From assembly GCA_021789735.1 (NCBI GenBank), contig JAJYJB010000033.1:12568-26491 (forward strand): a stretch of DNA of 13,924 bases. The letters are read 5' to 3'. Below are positions 1 through 7,063 of the stretch, piece after piece. Position 1 is the first letter of the stretch. Each line of letters opens with the position of its first letter. This stretch comes from Nitrospirota bacterium. GTDB lineage: Bacteria > Nitrospirota > Thermodesulfovibrionia > Thermodesulfovibrionales > JdFR-88. Both the position numbers and the translations under genes were made by a program. Under the pieces are notes generated by a model, which saw nothing but the letters and a program-made list of their open reading frames with translations, had not been told where the DNA came from and ran no database searches.

Positions 1-1
1 G

Positions 2-931
2 ATGCAGACGATCGAGGGGCAGCCGGTGCTGGTCCATGCGGGGCCGTTCGCGAACATCGCCATAGGGCAGTCTTCGATCATCGCGGACAGGGTGGGCCTT
101 AAGCTTGCCGACTATCATATAACTGAAAGCGGCTTCGGGGCGGACATAGGTTTTGAGAAGTTCTGGAATTTAAAATGCAGGTTCTCCGGCCTGAAACCCC
201 ACGCCGCCGTTATCGTGGCAACTATAAGGGCGCTCAAGTGCCATGGCGGCGCGCCCATTCCGGTCCCCGGAAAGCCCATACCGGCCGAATACGGAAAAGA
301 GAACGTGGGCTGGGTCGAGGCGGGCACGGCCAACCTCATACACCATATAAATACGGTCAAAAAAGCAGGGATAAACCCCGTGGTCTGCATAAACGCCTTC
401 TATACGGACACACCTAACGAGATAAAGGCTGTAAGGAGGCTTGCGGAGCAGGCCGGGGCGCGAGTGGCGGTCTCGAAGCACTGGCAGTTCGGCGGCGACG
501 GGGCGCTTGAGCTGGCCGACGCCGTTATGGACGCCTGCAACGAGCCCAACAATTTCAAGCTCCTTTACAAGCTTGAGACCCCTCTCAGGGACCGCATAGA
601 GCTTATAGCAAAAGAGGTCTACGGCGCGGACGGAGTGGACTATACCCCCGAGGCCCTCAACAAGGCCAAACGCATCGAGCAGGACCCCAAGCTCTCCAAG
701 CTTGGCACCTGCATGGTTAAGACGCACCTCTCCCTCACCGACAACCCCAACCTGAAGGGCGTGCCCAAGGGATGGAGGCTTCTTGTAAGGGACATACTTA
801 CTTACGGAGGTGCGGGCTTCGTTGTGCCGGTTGCAGGCGCCATAAAGCTTATGCCCGGCACGAGCTCAGACCCGGCCTACAGGAGGGTGGACGTGGACGT
901 AAAGACCAGCAGGGTAACGGGTCTGTTCTAA
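2..931 (+). CDS. fhs: Formate--tetrahydrofolate ligase, C-terminal part (5' truncated by window edge)
   Basis: This cytosolic enzyme makes 10-formyl-THF from formate, THF and ATP, the entry step of the methyl branch of the Wood-Ljungdahl pathway. The visible 309 residues are about half of the usual 560-600; the N-terminal nucleotide-binding half lies left of the window, so the first Met is internal. Family signatures are HAGPFANIA at the start, [45 protein letters not shown], and a C-terminus with [33 protein letters not shown] and VTGLF. The usual FANIAHG is FANIAIG here, a variant I associate from memory with Desulfobacterota and Nitrospirota. The frame is intact to TAA at 929-931, and a strong hairpin follows at 991-1024. 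Identification is secure. Confidence 0.95.
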   Translation: MQTIEGQPVLVHAGPFANIAIGQSSIIADRVGLKLADYHITESGFGADIGFEKFWNLKCRFSGLKPHAAVIVATIRALKCHGGAPIPVPGKPIPAEYGKENVGWVEAGTANLIHHINTVKKAGINPVVCINAFYTDTPNEIKAVRRLAEQAGARVAVSKHWQFGGDGALELADAVMDACNEPNNFKLLYKLETPLRDRIELIAKEVYGADGVDYTPEALNKAKRIEQDPKLSKLGTCMVKTHLSLTDNPNLKGVPKGWRLLVRDILTYGGAGFVVPVAGAIKLMPGTSSDPAYRRVDVDVKTSRVTGLF

Positions 932-990
932 TAAAGCAAAGGCTGGGCCGATGGGTACATCAGGCCGCAGTCCCGGATATCCAAGAAGAA

Positions 991-1035
991 GAGGGCTTAA
1001 GGGTAAACACTCCCTTAAGCCCTCCTTTGTTTCAG
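991..1035 (+). terminator. Intrinsic terminator after fhs
   Basis: A perfect 13-bp stem joins GAGGGCTTAAGGG (991-1003) to CCCTTAAGCCCTC (1012-1024) over an 8-nt loop, followed by a T-rich CTTTGTTT tract. It sits 60 nt after the fhs stop and 25 nt before the 3' end of the convergent small gene, so it may serve both directions. The T-run is interrupted, but the stem is very strong. Confidence 0.8.
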
Positions 1036-1048
1036 TTCTTAATTGAGG

Positions 1049-1303
1049 TCAGTGTTTGGAGTGACTTTGCATCTGCCTCATTTTATTTGCAAGCTCCCTC
1101 AAGGCATCGGCAAGAGATATCCGCTTTTCCATCATGAGGGTCTTCACAAAGGCCGCCTTCGCCAGCTCATTGATTATGCCCTCGTGGTGCCTGTCCCTTA
1201 AACAAACATTCTGGCCGGTCTCCAGCTGCATGATTATGCAGCCCTCTATCTGGTCCGGAGTATATTTGTCCGCGATCTCCCGTATGGTCTTCAGGTCAGC
1301 CAT
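1049..1303 (-). CDS. Small conserved-looking protein of unknown function downstream of the NifU domain gene
   Basis: This is an 84-residue soluble, charged and mostly helical protein. It has two cysteines, in EGCIIMQLE and NVCLRDR, and a basic His-rich end (QMQSHSKH). I do not recognise a named family. The middle (NELAKAAFVKTL) and the LADALRELA segment look like a helical bundle. The ATG lies 13 nt after the stop of the NifU-domain gene on the same strand, so the two are probably cotranscribed and this protein may work with Fe-S assembly, by context only. The ribosome site is weak (AAAAGG directly before the ATG), consistent with translational coupling. The reading frame has no breaks. Function is unassigned. 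Confidence 0.75.
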   Translation of the reverse strand: MADLKTIREIADKYTPDQIEGCIIMQLETGQNVCLRDRHHEGIINELAKAAFVKTLMMEKRISLADALRELANKMRQMQSHSKH

Positions 1304-1316
1304 TGCCTTTTTTTTG

Positions 1317-1559
1317 TCAGACCGCGACCACTTCCTTGATGCCGGGCACTTTTTCCTTTATTTTCTTTTCTATGCCCATTTTGAGCGTCATGATGGACAT
1401 CGGGCAGTGGCCGCAGGCGCCAAGCAGCCTGAGCTTCACTGTCCCATCATCCGAGACCTCGACCAGCTCCGCGTCTCCGCCGTCGGCCTTCAAAAGCGGC
1501 CTGATCTCCTCTATTATCTCTTTGACCTTGTCATATAGTGTGCTGTTGCTCTGTAGCAT
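1317..1559 (-). CDS. NifU C-terminal-domain (Nfu-type) Fe-S scaffold protein
   Basis: This 80-residue stand-alone Nfu domain is expected to bind and hand over [4Fe-4S] clusters to apo-enzymes as a homodimer. The signature is clear: VKEIIEEIRPLLKADGGDAELVEV is followed by KLRLLGACGHCPMS, with the cluster ligands C49-G-H-C52, then GIEKKIKEKVPGIKEVVAV. The length matches the single-domain family members rather than full NifU, which has an added N-terminal IscU-like domain. The ATG at 1559 is supported by AAGGAGG 9 nt upstream and a TATAAT box a little further up. The small gene at 1049-1303 follows after 13 nt. Likely clients nearby include the class I fumarase (4595-6063), but that link is inference. 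Confidence 0.92.
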   Translation of the reverse strand: MLQSNSTLYDKVKEIIEEIRPLLKADGGDAELVEVSDDGTVKLRLLGACGHCPMSIMTLKMGIEKKIKEKVPGIKEVVAV

Positions 1560-1582
1560 TTTGCGCTACCTCCTTTCGTTTT

Positions 1583-1588
1583 ATTATA
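1583..1588 (-). promoter_or_regulatory. Candidate -10 box for the Nfu gene
   Basis: On the minus strand a perfect TATAAT lies about 24 nt upstream of the ATG at 1559, just ahead of the AAGGAGG ribosome site. No good -35 is visible at 16-18 nt (TTCCAA is 15 nt away), so strength or sigma choice is uncertain. Confidence 0.45.
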
Positions 1589-1755
1589 CAATGTATCACG
1601 GCCTTGGAAGCACTACCCTGATGTGGGTCATAAAAGGCCGTTTTTTTCGAGGAAAGCGCCATTCGAGGTTTAAAAAATTTCTTTTTTTAAAAAATTCATG
1701 TTATTGTAAAAAAGTCTTTTTGTTTTTTACCTGATCAGGAGGGGAAAGGGATTCC

Positions 1756-3042
1756 ATGAGGTCTTTCAGCAAATCGAAGGCTCTTTTTAAAAAGGCTGTC
1801 AGGCTGATGCCCGGCGGCGTCAACAGCCCCGTGCGCGCATTCAAGGCCGTCGGGGGAAACCCGCTTTTCATCTCCCGTGCGAAGGGCTCCAAAATATATG
1901 ATGTGGACGGAAACGAATACATAGACTATGTGCTTTCCTGGGGCCCGATGATCGTCGGGCATGCTCACCCTTCGGTCGTGGGCGCCCTGAAAAAAGCTGT
2001 TGAGAAAGGGACCAGCTTCGGCGCTCCGACCCCGCTTGAGGTCGAGCTCGCGGAGATGGTGCTTGAGGCCTATCCTTCCATGGAAAAGGTCCGCATGGTG
2101 AACTCCGGGACCGAAGCCACAATGAGTGCGATAAGGGCCGCCCGCGGTTTCACCGGCAGGGACAAGATAATAAAATTCGAAGGCTGCTATCATGGGCATG
2201 CGGACGGTCTGCTCGTCAAGGCCGGCTCCGGCGCCACCACCTTTGGCGTGCCGGACAGCCCAGGCGTGCCAAAAGCATATGCAAAAAACACTATCACATT
2301 GCCCTTTAACGACCAGGCCGCCCTCAAGGCGGTCATAGAGAAAGACTGGAAGGAAATAGCCTGCGTTATCGTGGAGCCTGTTGTGGGCAACATAGGGTGC
2401 GTCCTCCCAAAGCCCGGTTTCCTCAAGTCCTTGAGGACACTGACAAAAAAACATGGCATAGTGCTTATCTTTGACGAGGTAATGACCGGGTTCAGGGTAT
2501 CGTATGGCGGGGCGCAGGCCCGCTTCGGCATCAAGCCTGACATGACATGCCTGGGCAAGGTCATAGGCGGCGGGCTGCCGGTGGGGGCCTATGGCGGCAA
2601 AAGGGAGATAATGGAAAAAATCGCGCCTGAGGGGCCTGTCTACCAGGCCGGTACACTGTCTGGAAACCCTCTTGCGATGACCGCCGGGTTGGAGACGCTT
2701 AAGATCCTTTCCAAAAAAGGCGCTTACGACAAGCTTGAGGCTCTCGCCCTTGAGCTGGAGTCCGCCCTCAAAGACGCCGCTCAAAAGAGCCGGACAGAGG
2801 TAAAGTTCTACCGGGCAGGCACCATGTTCTGCACCTATTTTTCCGGCGCCGAGGTCGTGGATTACGAGAGCGCCAAACGCTCGGATACGGTAAAATTTGG
2901 CAAATTTTTCAAGGGAATGCTTGAACGCGGCATCAACCTTGCCCCAAGCCAGTTCGAGGCCGGCTTCATAAGCATGGCCCATACCCGTGCGGACATCGCA
3001 AAAACCGCCAGGGCCGCTTTCGATGTATTCAAGGGGTTGTAA
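1756..3042 (+). CDS. hemL: Glutamate-1-semialdehyde 2,1-aminomutase
   Basis: This PLP enzyme converts glutamate-1-semialdehyde to 5-aminolevulinate in the C5 route of tetrapyrrole (heme, siroheme, cobamide) synthesis. The 428 residues match the family length. Motifs in order: [13 protein letters not shown] near residue 20; [12 protein letters not shown] near 61-71; [16 protein letters not shown] (116-131); [15 protein letters not shown] (145-159); the [10 protein letters not shown] block with D240-E241; PLP lysine K268 in [17 protein letters not shown]; and [16 protein letters not shown]. The ATG is preceded by AGGAGGGG at 1737-1744. The gene stands alone, divergent from the Nfu unit across about 200 bp of AT-rich DNA. 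Cobamide demand of a corrinoid-dependent C1 pathway would fit, though that is only context. There is no sign of damage. Confidence 0.97.
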   Translation: MRSFSKSKALFKKAVRLMPGGVNSPVRAFKAVGGNPLFISRAKGSKIYDVDGNEYIDYVLSWGPMIVGHAHPSVVGALKKAVEKGTSFGAPTPLEVELAEMVLEAYPSMEKVRMVNSGTEATMSAIRAARGFTGRDKIIKFEGCYHGHADGLLVKAGSGATTFGVPDSPGVPKAYAKNTITLPFNDQAALKAVIEKDWKEIACVIVEPVVGNIGCVLPKPGFLKSLRTLTKKHGIVLIFDEVMTGFRVSYGGAQARFGIKPDMTCLGKVIGGGLPVGAYGGKREIMEKIAPEGPVYQAGTLSGNPLAMTAGLETLKILSKKGAYDKLEALALELESALKDAAQKSRTEVKFYRAGTMFCTYFSGAEVVDYESAKRSDTVKFGKFFKGMLERGINLAPSQFEAGFISMAHTRADIAKTARAAFDVFKGL

Positions 3043-3114
3043 AAAAGTATTTTACACGCTGCCCATTAAAAAAGGTTTTTTTAAAATTTTTCTTTCTTTG
3101 TTTTTTCTTGGTTT

Positions 3115-3142
3115 TTGACAAAAATATTGCTAAAATTAGTAG
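3115..3142 (+). promoter_or_regulatory. Candidate sigma-70 promoter of the universal stress protein gene
   Basis: A perfect TTGACA (3115-3120) lies in AT-rich DNA 47 nt before the TTG start. The matching -10 at 16 nt spacing is only TAGTAG (3137-3142); TAAAAT at 3131-3136 is better in sequence but too close. The promoter is probably here, but its -10 is not certain. Confidence 0.45.
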
Positions 3143-3167
3143 ACGACTACATTATGGAGGGTCCTGA

Positions 3168-3587
3168 TTGAAGAGGATACTGGTTACGCATGATGGTTCA
3201 AAGGCGTCCGACAAGGCCCTTAAAAAGGCCGTCGAGATAGCCGGCAAGTTTGAGTCCTCCATCACGGTCCTTTCAGTTATTCCGGAATTATACCTGACCG
3301 AGCTTTCTGACATAGACAGGCAGCGCATAACCCAGCTCTTGACGGAGGAGACGCAGAACGCGCTTGAGAAGATAAGGGCCTCGCTTTCCGGCAAGTCCAT
3401 GGATGTGAAGATAATCCTCAGGCAGGGGGACCCGGCAGAAAAGATCCTTGAGACCGCAAGGAAGATGAAGGTGGACCTTATCGTTACCGGCTCTCACGGA
3501 AGGCACGGGGCCAAGAAGTTCCTTCTCGGCAGCATCTCCTCAAGGATCGTGGATTACGCAAGCTGTCCCGTGCTCGTCGTAAAATAA
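3168..3587 (+). CDS. Universal stress protein A (UspA) family protein
   Basis: This 139-residue single-domain Usp protein is of the ATP-binding type. The N-terminus KRILVTHDGSKASDKALKKA carries the strand-loop with the conserved Asp. The C-terminal G-2x-G-9x-G-S nucleotide loop is intact in GSHGRHGAKKFLLGS, followed by SRIVDYASCPVLVVK. Usp proteins act as cytosolic dimers in stress and energy-limitation responses; the partner is unknown. The start is TTG at 3168, chosen because GGAGG (3156-3160) lies 7 nt upstream and the protein then begins exactly at the family N-terminus. It is probably monocistronic: 125 nt separate it from hemL, with its own TTGACA. It converges on the SDR gene at 3659 with no obvious terminator between them. 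Confidence 0.93.
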   Translation: MKRILVTHDGSKASDKALKKAVEIAGKFESSITVLSVIPELYLTELSDIDRQRITQLLTEETQNALEKIRASLSGKSMDVKIILRQGDPAEKILETARKMKVDLIVTGSHGRHGAKKFLLGSISSRIVDYASCPVLVVK

Positions 3588-3658
3588 GAATCAACAGAAA
3601 CAAGCCAAATTAATCCGGTAAAAATTAAATTAACTTGATTGGATGGTATCCGGGCCGG

Positions 3659-4588
3659 TCAGGTTGTTTTCTGGAACTCTGCCAGATATTCCTCCGGAAT
3701 GAACTGCCTGATATTCCCCCTTACGCTCTGCGGGTCGAAACCGAACTGCTCTTTTATGGAATCAATTCCGGTTATATTGTCAGTGCTCAAAAGCAGAAGC
3801 TGCTCGGCCCCCACAGGCGGTATGTTCTTGATGCCTGCTGCCTTTGCCACCGATATCAGCGAGAGCCCCGCTTTGGCCAGGCCCATTGGGATATGAAAGA
3901 ACTTTTTGTCTTCCGCCCCCATGGCTTTCATGTACTCCCTTACAATTTCATTAAAGGAAAGATATTCAGGGCCGCCTAGTTCAAATACCCTGTCTTGTCC
4001 CCCGCTTTCAAGAACTTGCAGAAAACACTTGGTCCAATCGGATACCAGCAACGGCTGGAACCTGGCCTCTCCGCCGCCCGGTATCGCGATGACAGGGGAA
4101 GAGCTTATCATTTGGGCCATCTGTCTTGTAAAACCGTCAACGTGCCCAAGGATGAGCGAGGGCCGGAAGATGGTATAGGGCAGGCCGGAATCCTTCACGA
4201 TCTCCTCCGCCATGGCCTTTGATCTCTGGTATTTGCTGGGGGATTTCAGCGAGGCCCCGAGGCTGCTTTGATAAAAGAAATTTTTTAGTTTCGTTCCCGT
4301 TTTGAGCGCTTCGTTTGCAAGGTTTTGGGTGCCCTTTACGTGGACGGACTCGAATGTATGGCCGCCTGTCTCCTGCATTATTCCAACCAGGTGGACTATA
4401 GTGTCCACCCCATCGAGAGCGCCCTGGGGTATGTTGTCCAGGGTCCCGGTTACAGTCTCGAACCCCTCGCACAAGGAGGCCTTTTTGGCGTCGCGCAGAA
4501 GGCACCTGCCCCTGATGCCGAGCCGCCTTAGCTCAGGCAGGAGATTGCTGCCCACAAACCCCGTAGCGCCGGTCAGAAAAAGGAACAA
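3659..4588 (-). CDS. Atypical/extended SDR, NAD(P)-binding epimerase-like protein (NDUFA9-like group)
   Basis: This 309-residue Rossmann protein has an N-terminal dinucleotide loop TGATGFVGSNLL (residues 6-17), VDTIVHLVGI for the fourth strand, FYQSSLGA, and a YxxxK pair at Y120/K124 in KYQRSKAMAEE. PYTIFRPSLILG, an FQPLLVSDW segment and VFELGGPEYLSFNEIVREY follow, typical of the NDUFA9-like/NAD-dependent epimerase group acting on nucleotide sugars, quinone-related or unknown substrates. It could be a reductase, epimerase or non-catalytic chaperone; the substrate cannot be read from sequence. Stops lie directly upstream in frame, so TTG at 4588 is the start, served by GGGGAGG embedded in the last codons of the fumarase beta gene 6 nt upstream. 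It is the last gene of the four-gene unit. Confidence 0.88.
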   Translation of the reverse strand: MFLFLTGATGFVGSNLLPELRRLGIRGRCLLRDAKKASLCEGFETVTGTLDNIPQGALDGVDTIVHLVGIMQETGGHTFESVHVKGTQNLANEALKTGTKLKNFFYQSSLGASLKSPSKYQRSKAMAEEIVKDSGLPYTIFRPSLILGHVDGFTRQMAQMISSSPVIAIPGGGEARFQPLLVSDWTKCFLQVLESGGQDRVFELGGPEYLSFNEIVREYMKAMGAEDKKFFHIPMGLAKAGLSLISVAKAAGIKNIPPVGAEQLLLLSTDNITGIDSIKEQFGFDPQSVRGNIRQFIPEEYLAEFQKTT

Positions 4589-4594
4589 CGGTCA

Positions 4595-5197
4595 TCACCT
4601 CCCCTGTAGCAGACGCGCAAGCTTTTCCTTCGAGGCCCTTTCCACTTCGGCATGGATGCTTTCGCCCGTGGAGTCAATTGTAACTATTGCCGGGAAATCC
4701 TCAACCCGGAGCGCCCACATCGCCTCGGCCCGCCCGAATTCCTCAAGCATCCAGACCCCTTCAACCTTCTTTATCTTTTCTGCCAGCAGCGCGCCCGCCC
4801 CGCCTATCGCGTGGAAGTAGACGCAACCGTCTTCCCTCATAGTTTCAACCACATCGGCGGACATTCCACCCTTGCCTATGATCCCTCGCACACCGTAATG
4901 AGAGATCACGAAGGGCTCGTACATCTGCATCCGCTGGCTTGTGGTGGGACCGGCGGCTATAACGGTGAAGCTGCCGTTTTCTTCAGATACGACGGGGCCG
5001 CAGTGATAGATTATTGCGCCTGCCAGGTTGAAAGGCATTTTTTCGGGAATGGGCTTTTTGTTCATAAGATACCCATGCACCTTGTCCCTGGCGGTAAAAA
5101 TGGTCCCGCTTATGAGAACGTTTTGCCCGGCTCTCAGCTTCCGGGCCTCCCCCTCGCTCAGAGGTGTTTTTAGTTTTACAACTTCACTGCTTTCCAA
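4595..5197 (-). CDS. fumB: Class I fumarate hydratase, beta subunit (or tartrate dehydratase-type beta)
   Basis: This is the 200-residue beta (C-terminal-domain) subunit of a two-subunit Fe-S hydro-lyase that interconverts fumarate and malate with the alpha subunit encoded just upstream. Family landmarks are KLKTPLSEGEARKLRAGQ, SGTIFTARDKVH, PFNLAGAIIYHCGPVV, FTVIAAGPTTSQRM, ISHYGVRGIIGKGGM and GCVYFHAIGGAGALLA, ending in FPAIVTIDSTGES. The start is TTG at 5197, because no other in-frame start exists before an upstream stop and GAGG lies 7 nt before it. It begins 20 nt after the alpha subunit. L-tartrate dehydratase beta subunits share these motifs, so substrate is assigned by the commoner activity and not proven. 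Confidence 0.92.
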   Translation of the reverse strand: MESSEVVKLKTPLSEGEARKLRAGQNVLISGTIFTARDKVHGYLMNKKPIPEKMPFNLAGAIIYHCGPVVSEENGSFTVIAAGPTTSQRMQMYEPFVISHYGVRGIIGKGGMSADVVETMREDGCVYFHAIGGAGALLAEKIKKVEGVWMLEEFGRAEAMWALRVEDFPAIVTIDSTGESIHAEVERASKEKLARLLQGR

Positions 5198-5217
5198 TGG
5201 GCATCCTCTTTTGCCTT

Positions 5218-6063
5218 TTACCAGACGAGCCTGCTTCGCCTGTTTGCCCAGCAGGCGATTGATATGTCAACGAAATAGGAACCAGTGTGCCTGTGGGCAT
5301 GGTTTATCTTTACTCCAAGCGCCGTACAATTGCCTCCAAGGCCCATGGCGCCAATGCCCAGGGCGTTGATATCCGAAAGCAGCCTTTTTTCAAGCCCGCT
5401 TATGACGGGGTCCGAGGCCTCTTCTTCCAGTTTTCTCATAAGGGCGCCCCTTGAAAGCTTGGCCGCTGCAAGCCTGGTGCCTGCGATCCCGACCCCCACT
5501 GTGTAGGGGGGACACGCCCTGCCCTGAATGGAATATACCGCGTCCAGGACGCATTTTCTGACCCCCTCCAGGTCTCTGCCCGCCTTGAGCCTTTCATCCG
5601 GCAGTTTGTAGAATGTCCCCGCGTTTTCGCTGCCTGCCCCTTTGAGGGAAAGGTCTATCACCAGGTTGTCCTGTTCCGACTGCTCGAAATATATCTCGGG
5701 GAAAAACCGGCCCGTGTTGTCACCGGAATTTTTTTCTGTGAGGACGTCGACCGCATTGGGCCTGAGCGGCACGTTTTCCGTGGCAAGCCTCACCCCTTCG
5801 ACTATGGACTGTTCGACCACAGAGAAGTTGAGCTCCCTTGGGACGCGCGCATAGAATATCGGGGTGCCGGTGTCCTGGCAAAGGGGCTTTGCGGCTTTCC
5901 TGGCGATGCTTGCGTTCTCAAGCATCTGGGAGAGGGCCTGCCTTGAAGGGCTGCCTTCAGGTTCGGCTTCGTACGCCGCCTTTAACGCTTCCTCTATGTC
6001 CCTGGGAAGGGAAATGGCTGTCTTCCGCACGATCTCTTTTATTCCGTCTCTCAGCCGGAGCAT
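5218..6063 (-). CDS. fumA: Class I fumarate hydratase, alpha subunit (Fe-S hydro-lyase)
   Basis: This 281-residue subunit holds the oxygen-labile [4Fe-4S] cluster of a class I fumarase. Three expected ligand cysteines are present: C62 in KPLCQDTGTP, C184 in GRACPPYTVGVGIAG, and C246 in GLGGNCTALGVKI. Other family segments are NSGDNTG, LSLKGAGSENAG (the KGxGSEN substrate loop) and SYFVDISIACWANRR near the C-terminus. The protein is of normal length and intact. The ATG at 6063 follows the AcsE-like stop by 7 nt with only a weak GCGGA site, so translation is probably coupled. Class I fumarases depend on Fe-S maturation, which makes the divergent cysteine-containing regulator at 7064 and the Nfu protein at 1317 relevant neighbours. 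The tartrate dehydratase alpha alternative is less likely. Confidence 0.93.
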   Translation of the reverse strand: MLRLRDGIKEIVRKTAISLPRDIEEALKAAYEAEPEGSPSRQALSQMLENASIARKAAKPLCQDTGTPIFYARVPRELNFSVVEQSIVEGVRLATENVPLRPNAVDVLTEKNSGDNTGRFFPEIYFEQSEQDNLVIDLSLKGAGSENAGTFYKLPDERLKAGRDLEGVRKCVLDAVYSIQGRACPPYTVGVGIAGTRLAAAKLSRGALMRKLEEEASDPVISGLEKRLLSDINALGIGAMGLGGNCTALGVKINHAHRHTGSYFVDISIACWANRRSRLVW

Positions 6064-6070
6064 GGTCCGC

Positions 6071-6862
6071 TTATACGAGGTCCGCAGGGGAAAACACTAT
6101 TTCGTCCCTGAATGACTTGATGAAATAGAGGGCGTGGCTGATCTCGGGGTCCAGTATGTCCAGCATGGCCGCGTCGAGTCCGGCCCCCGCCAGATATGTA
6201 AGGATGCTGGCCTCCGTCATCTTTCTTGCCCGTCGAGGGGACATGCCGGTGGACACGTTCGATATCCAGGAGATGGTGTTTACCGGAGGGTCAACCATCT
6301 CTTTTATTGAAAGGATGCACTCATGTGCGTTCAGCAGGTGGTCCTGGCCGGCCCCTCTCCCTATATGGATGAGGGACGGGTCCAGGAAGAGCCTCTCATT
6401 CGGGATGTCCGCCCGGTTCGCGTCTTCAAGGAGCGCCTCAAGTATCTGGAGCTTTCCCTCGAAAGATGTAGGGATATTCCCTCCCCTTGCAGCGCGCAGG
6501 ACTATGAACGCTTTCGCCCGGCTGGCCAGAGCGAACATATCCTGCTTTTGGGCGGGCTCGGTTTCAGAGACATAGTTTATGAGCGGCGGTTTTTTTGCAA
6601 GGGACAAGGTCTTTTTAACAGCCTCTATGTTCCTTGAATCTATGCAGAGCACGGAGTCCGCAGCGTTCTGGACCGTTTCGAAAGCCCATGGCAGCCGGTC
6701 CTCGTCCCCTGCGCCGTCCAGCGAGCATTGAACATTTATGACGTCCGCACCGGCTTCATGCAGTTTCCCGGCGAGACCTGAGAGTATTTTAGAGTCCCTG
6801 GCCTCGACTGCCGCCATATATGTCTTGTTCCTGGTGTTAAGATTATCGGCAACCGCTATCAT
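6071..6862 (-). CDS. acsE: AcsE-like methyltetrahydrofolate:corrinoid methyltransferase (pterin-binding TIM barrel)
   Basis: This 263-residue protein of the dihydropteroate synthase/MeTr superfamily would move the methyl group of methyl-THF to a corrinoid protein. Folate-site residues known from Moorella MeTr are kept: D75 in LCIDSRN, N96 in LINYVSETE, D161 in LFLDPSLIH, and N202 in SNVSTGM. The first two fall at the same residue numbers as in Moorella, which supports the start. The ATG at 6862 has GGAGG 7 nt upstream; an in-frame GTG at 6901 would add 13 implausible residues across that ribosome site. Two usual segments are altered: the N-terminal GERIN is ADNLN, and LDLNV is INVQC. It heads the fumarase unit, which is unusual company. 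It may be a divergent paralogue rather than the pathway enzyme. Confidence 0.8.
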   Translation of the reverse strand: MIAVADNLNTRNKTYMAAVEARDSKILSGLAGKLHEAGADVINVQCSLDGAGDEDRLPWAFETVQNAADSVLCIDSRNIEAVKKTLSLAKKPPLINYVSETEPAQKQDMFALASRAKAFIVLRAARGGNIPTSFEGKLQILEALLEDANRADIPNERLFLDPSLIHIGRGAGQDHLLNAHECILSIKEMVDPPVNTISWISNVSTGMSPRRARKMTEASILTYLAGAGLDAAMLDILDPEISHALYFIKSFRDEIVFSPADLV

Positions 6863-6917
6863 TTTGGTCCTCCAGGGGCTTTTTTGTTTTTTTGCGGACA
6901 CCTGTTATTCCAGCACT

Positions 6918-6923
6918 ATTATA
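6918..6923 (-). promoter_or_regulatory. Candidate -10 box for the acsE-fumarase-SDR unit
   Basis: A perfect TATAAT on the minus strand lies about 55 nt upstream of the ATG at 6862. At 17 nt further the -35 region reads ATCCGC, a poor match, so an activator or a non-standard arrangement may be needed. The 35-bp palindrome at 7019-7053 is about 100 nt upstream of this box. Confidence 0.4.
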
Positions 6924-7018
6924 GCATCCAATAGTGCGCTGCGGATGTTTTGAGATCCCCTTTTTTGAAGGGGCTCGTCCGCGTCCGCAAAAGTCGCCAG
7001 TTTCCAAAAAGAGGGCTT

Positions 7019-7053
7019 TTTTGTAAATAAATTTTCGAAAATAGTTTACAAAA
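7019..7053. promoter_or_regulatory. Interrupted palindrome, candidate operator between regulator and fumarase unit
   Basis: The outer arms TTTTGTAAA (7019-7027) and TTTACAAAA (7045-7053) are perfect inverted repeats. They enclose an inner perfect 12-bp palindrome ATTTTCGAAAAT (7031-7042), all nearly concentric with linkers of 3 and 2 nt. A -10-like TATAGA (7055-7060) follows at once, and the regulator's ATG is at 7064. Position and symmetry suit a dimeric winged-helix regulator controlling its own gene, and perhaps the divergent unit. Binding is inferred. Confidence 0.55.
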
Positions 7054-7063
7054 TTATAGATTT

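Noticed and set aside
170..727. 185-codon minus-strand frame opposite fhs
   Set aside because: Antisense to conserved fhs motifs, no ribosome site, no recognisable domain.
1706..1730. GTAAAAAA/TTTTTTAC inverted repeat upstream of hemL as a second regulator site
   Set aside because: It resembles the 7019-7053 arms only through A/T runs and lacks the inner palindrome; likely low-complexity chance.
1735..2982. 415-codon open frame on the minus strand opposite hemL
   Set aside because: It lies wholly antisense to a clear hemL. Its translation (many His/Gly/Pro, no domain) is a codon-bias shadow.
6863..6901. Upstream GTG start adding 13 residues to the AcsE-like protein
   Set aside because: The extension runs through the GGAGG ribosome site that serves the ATG at 6862, and D75/N96 numbering fits the shorter form.
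6957..6973. CCCCTT/AAGGGG hairpin between the divergent units as a terminator
   Set aside because: Short stem and no T-run on either strand after it; not called as a terminator.
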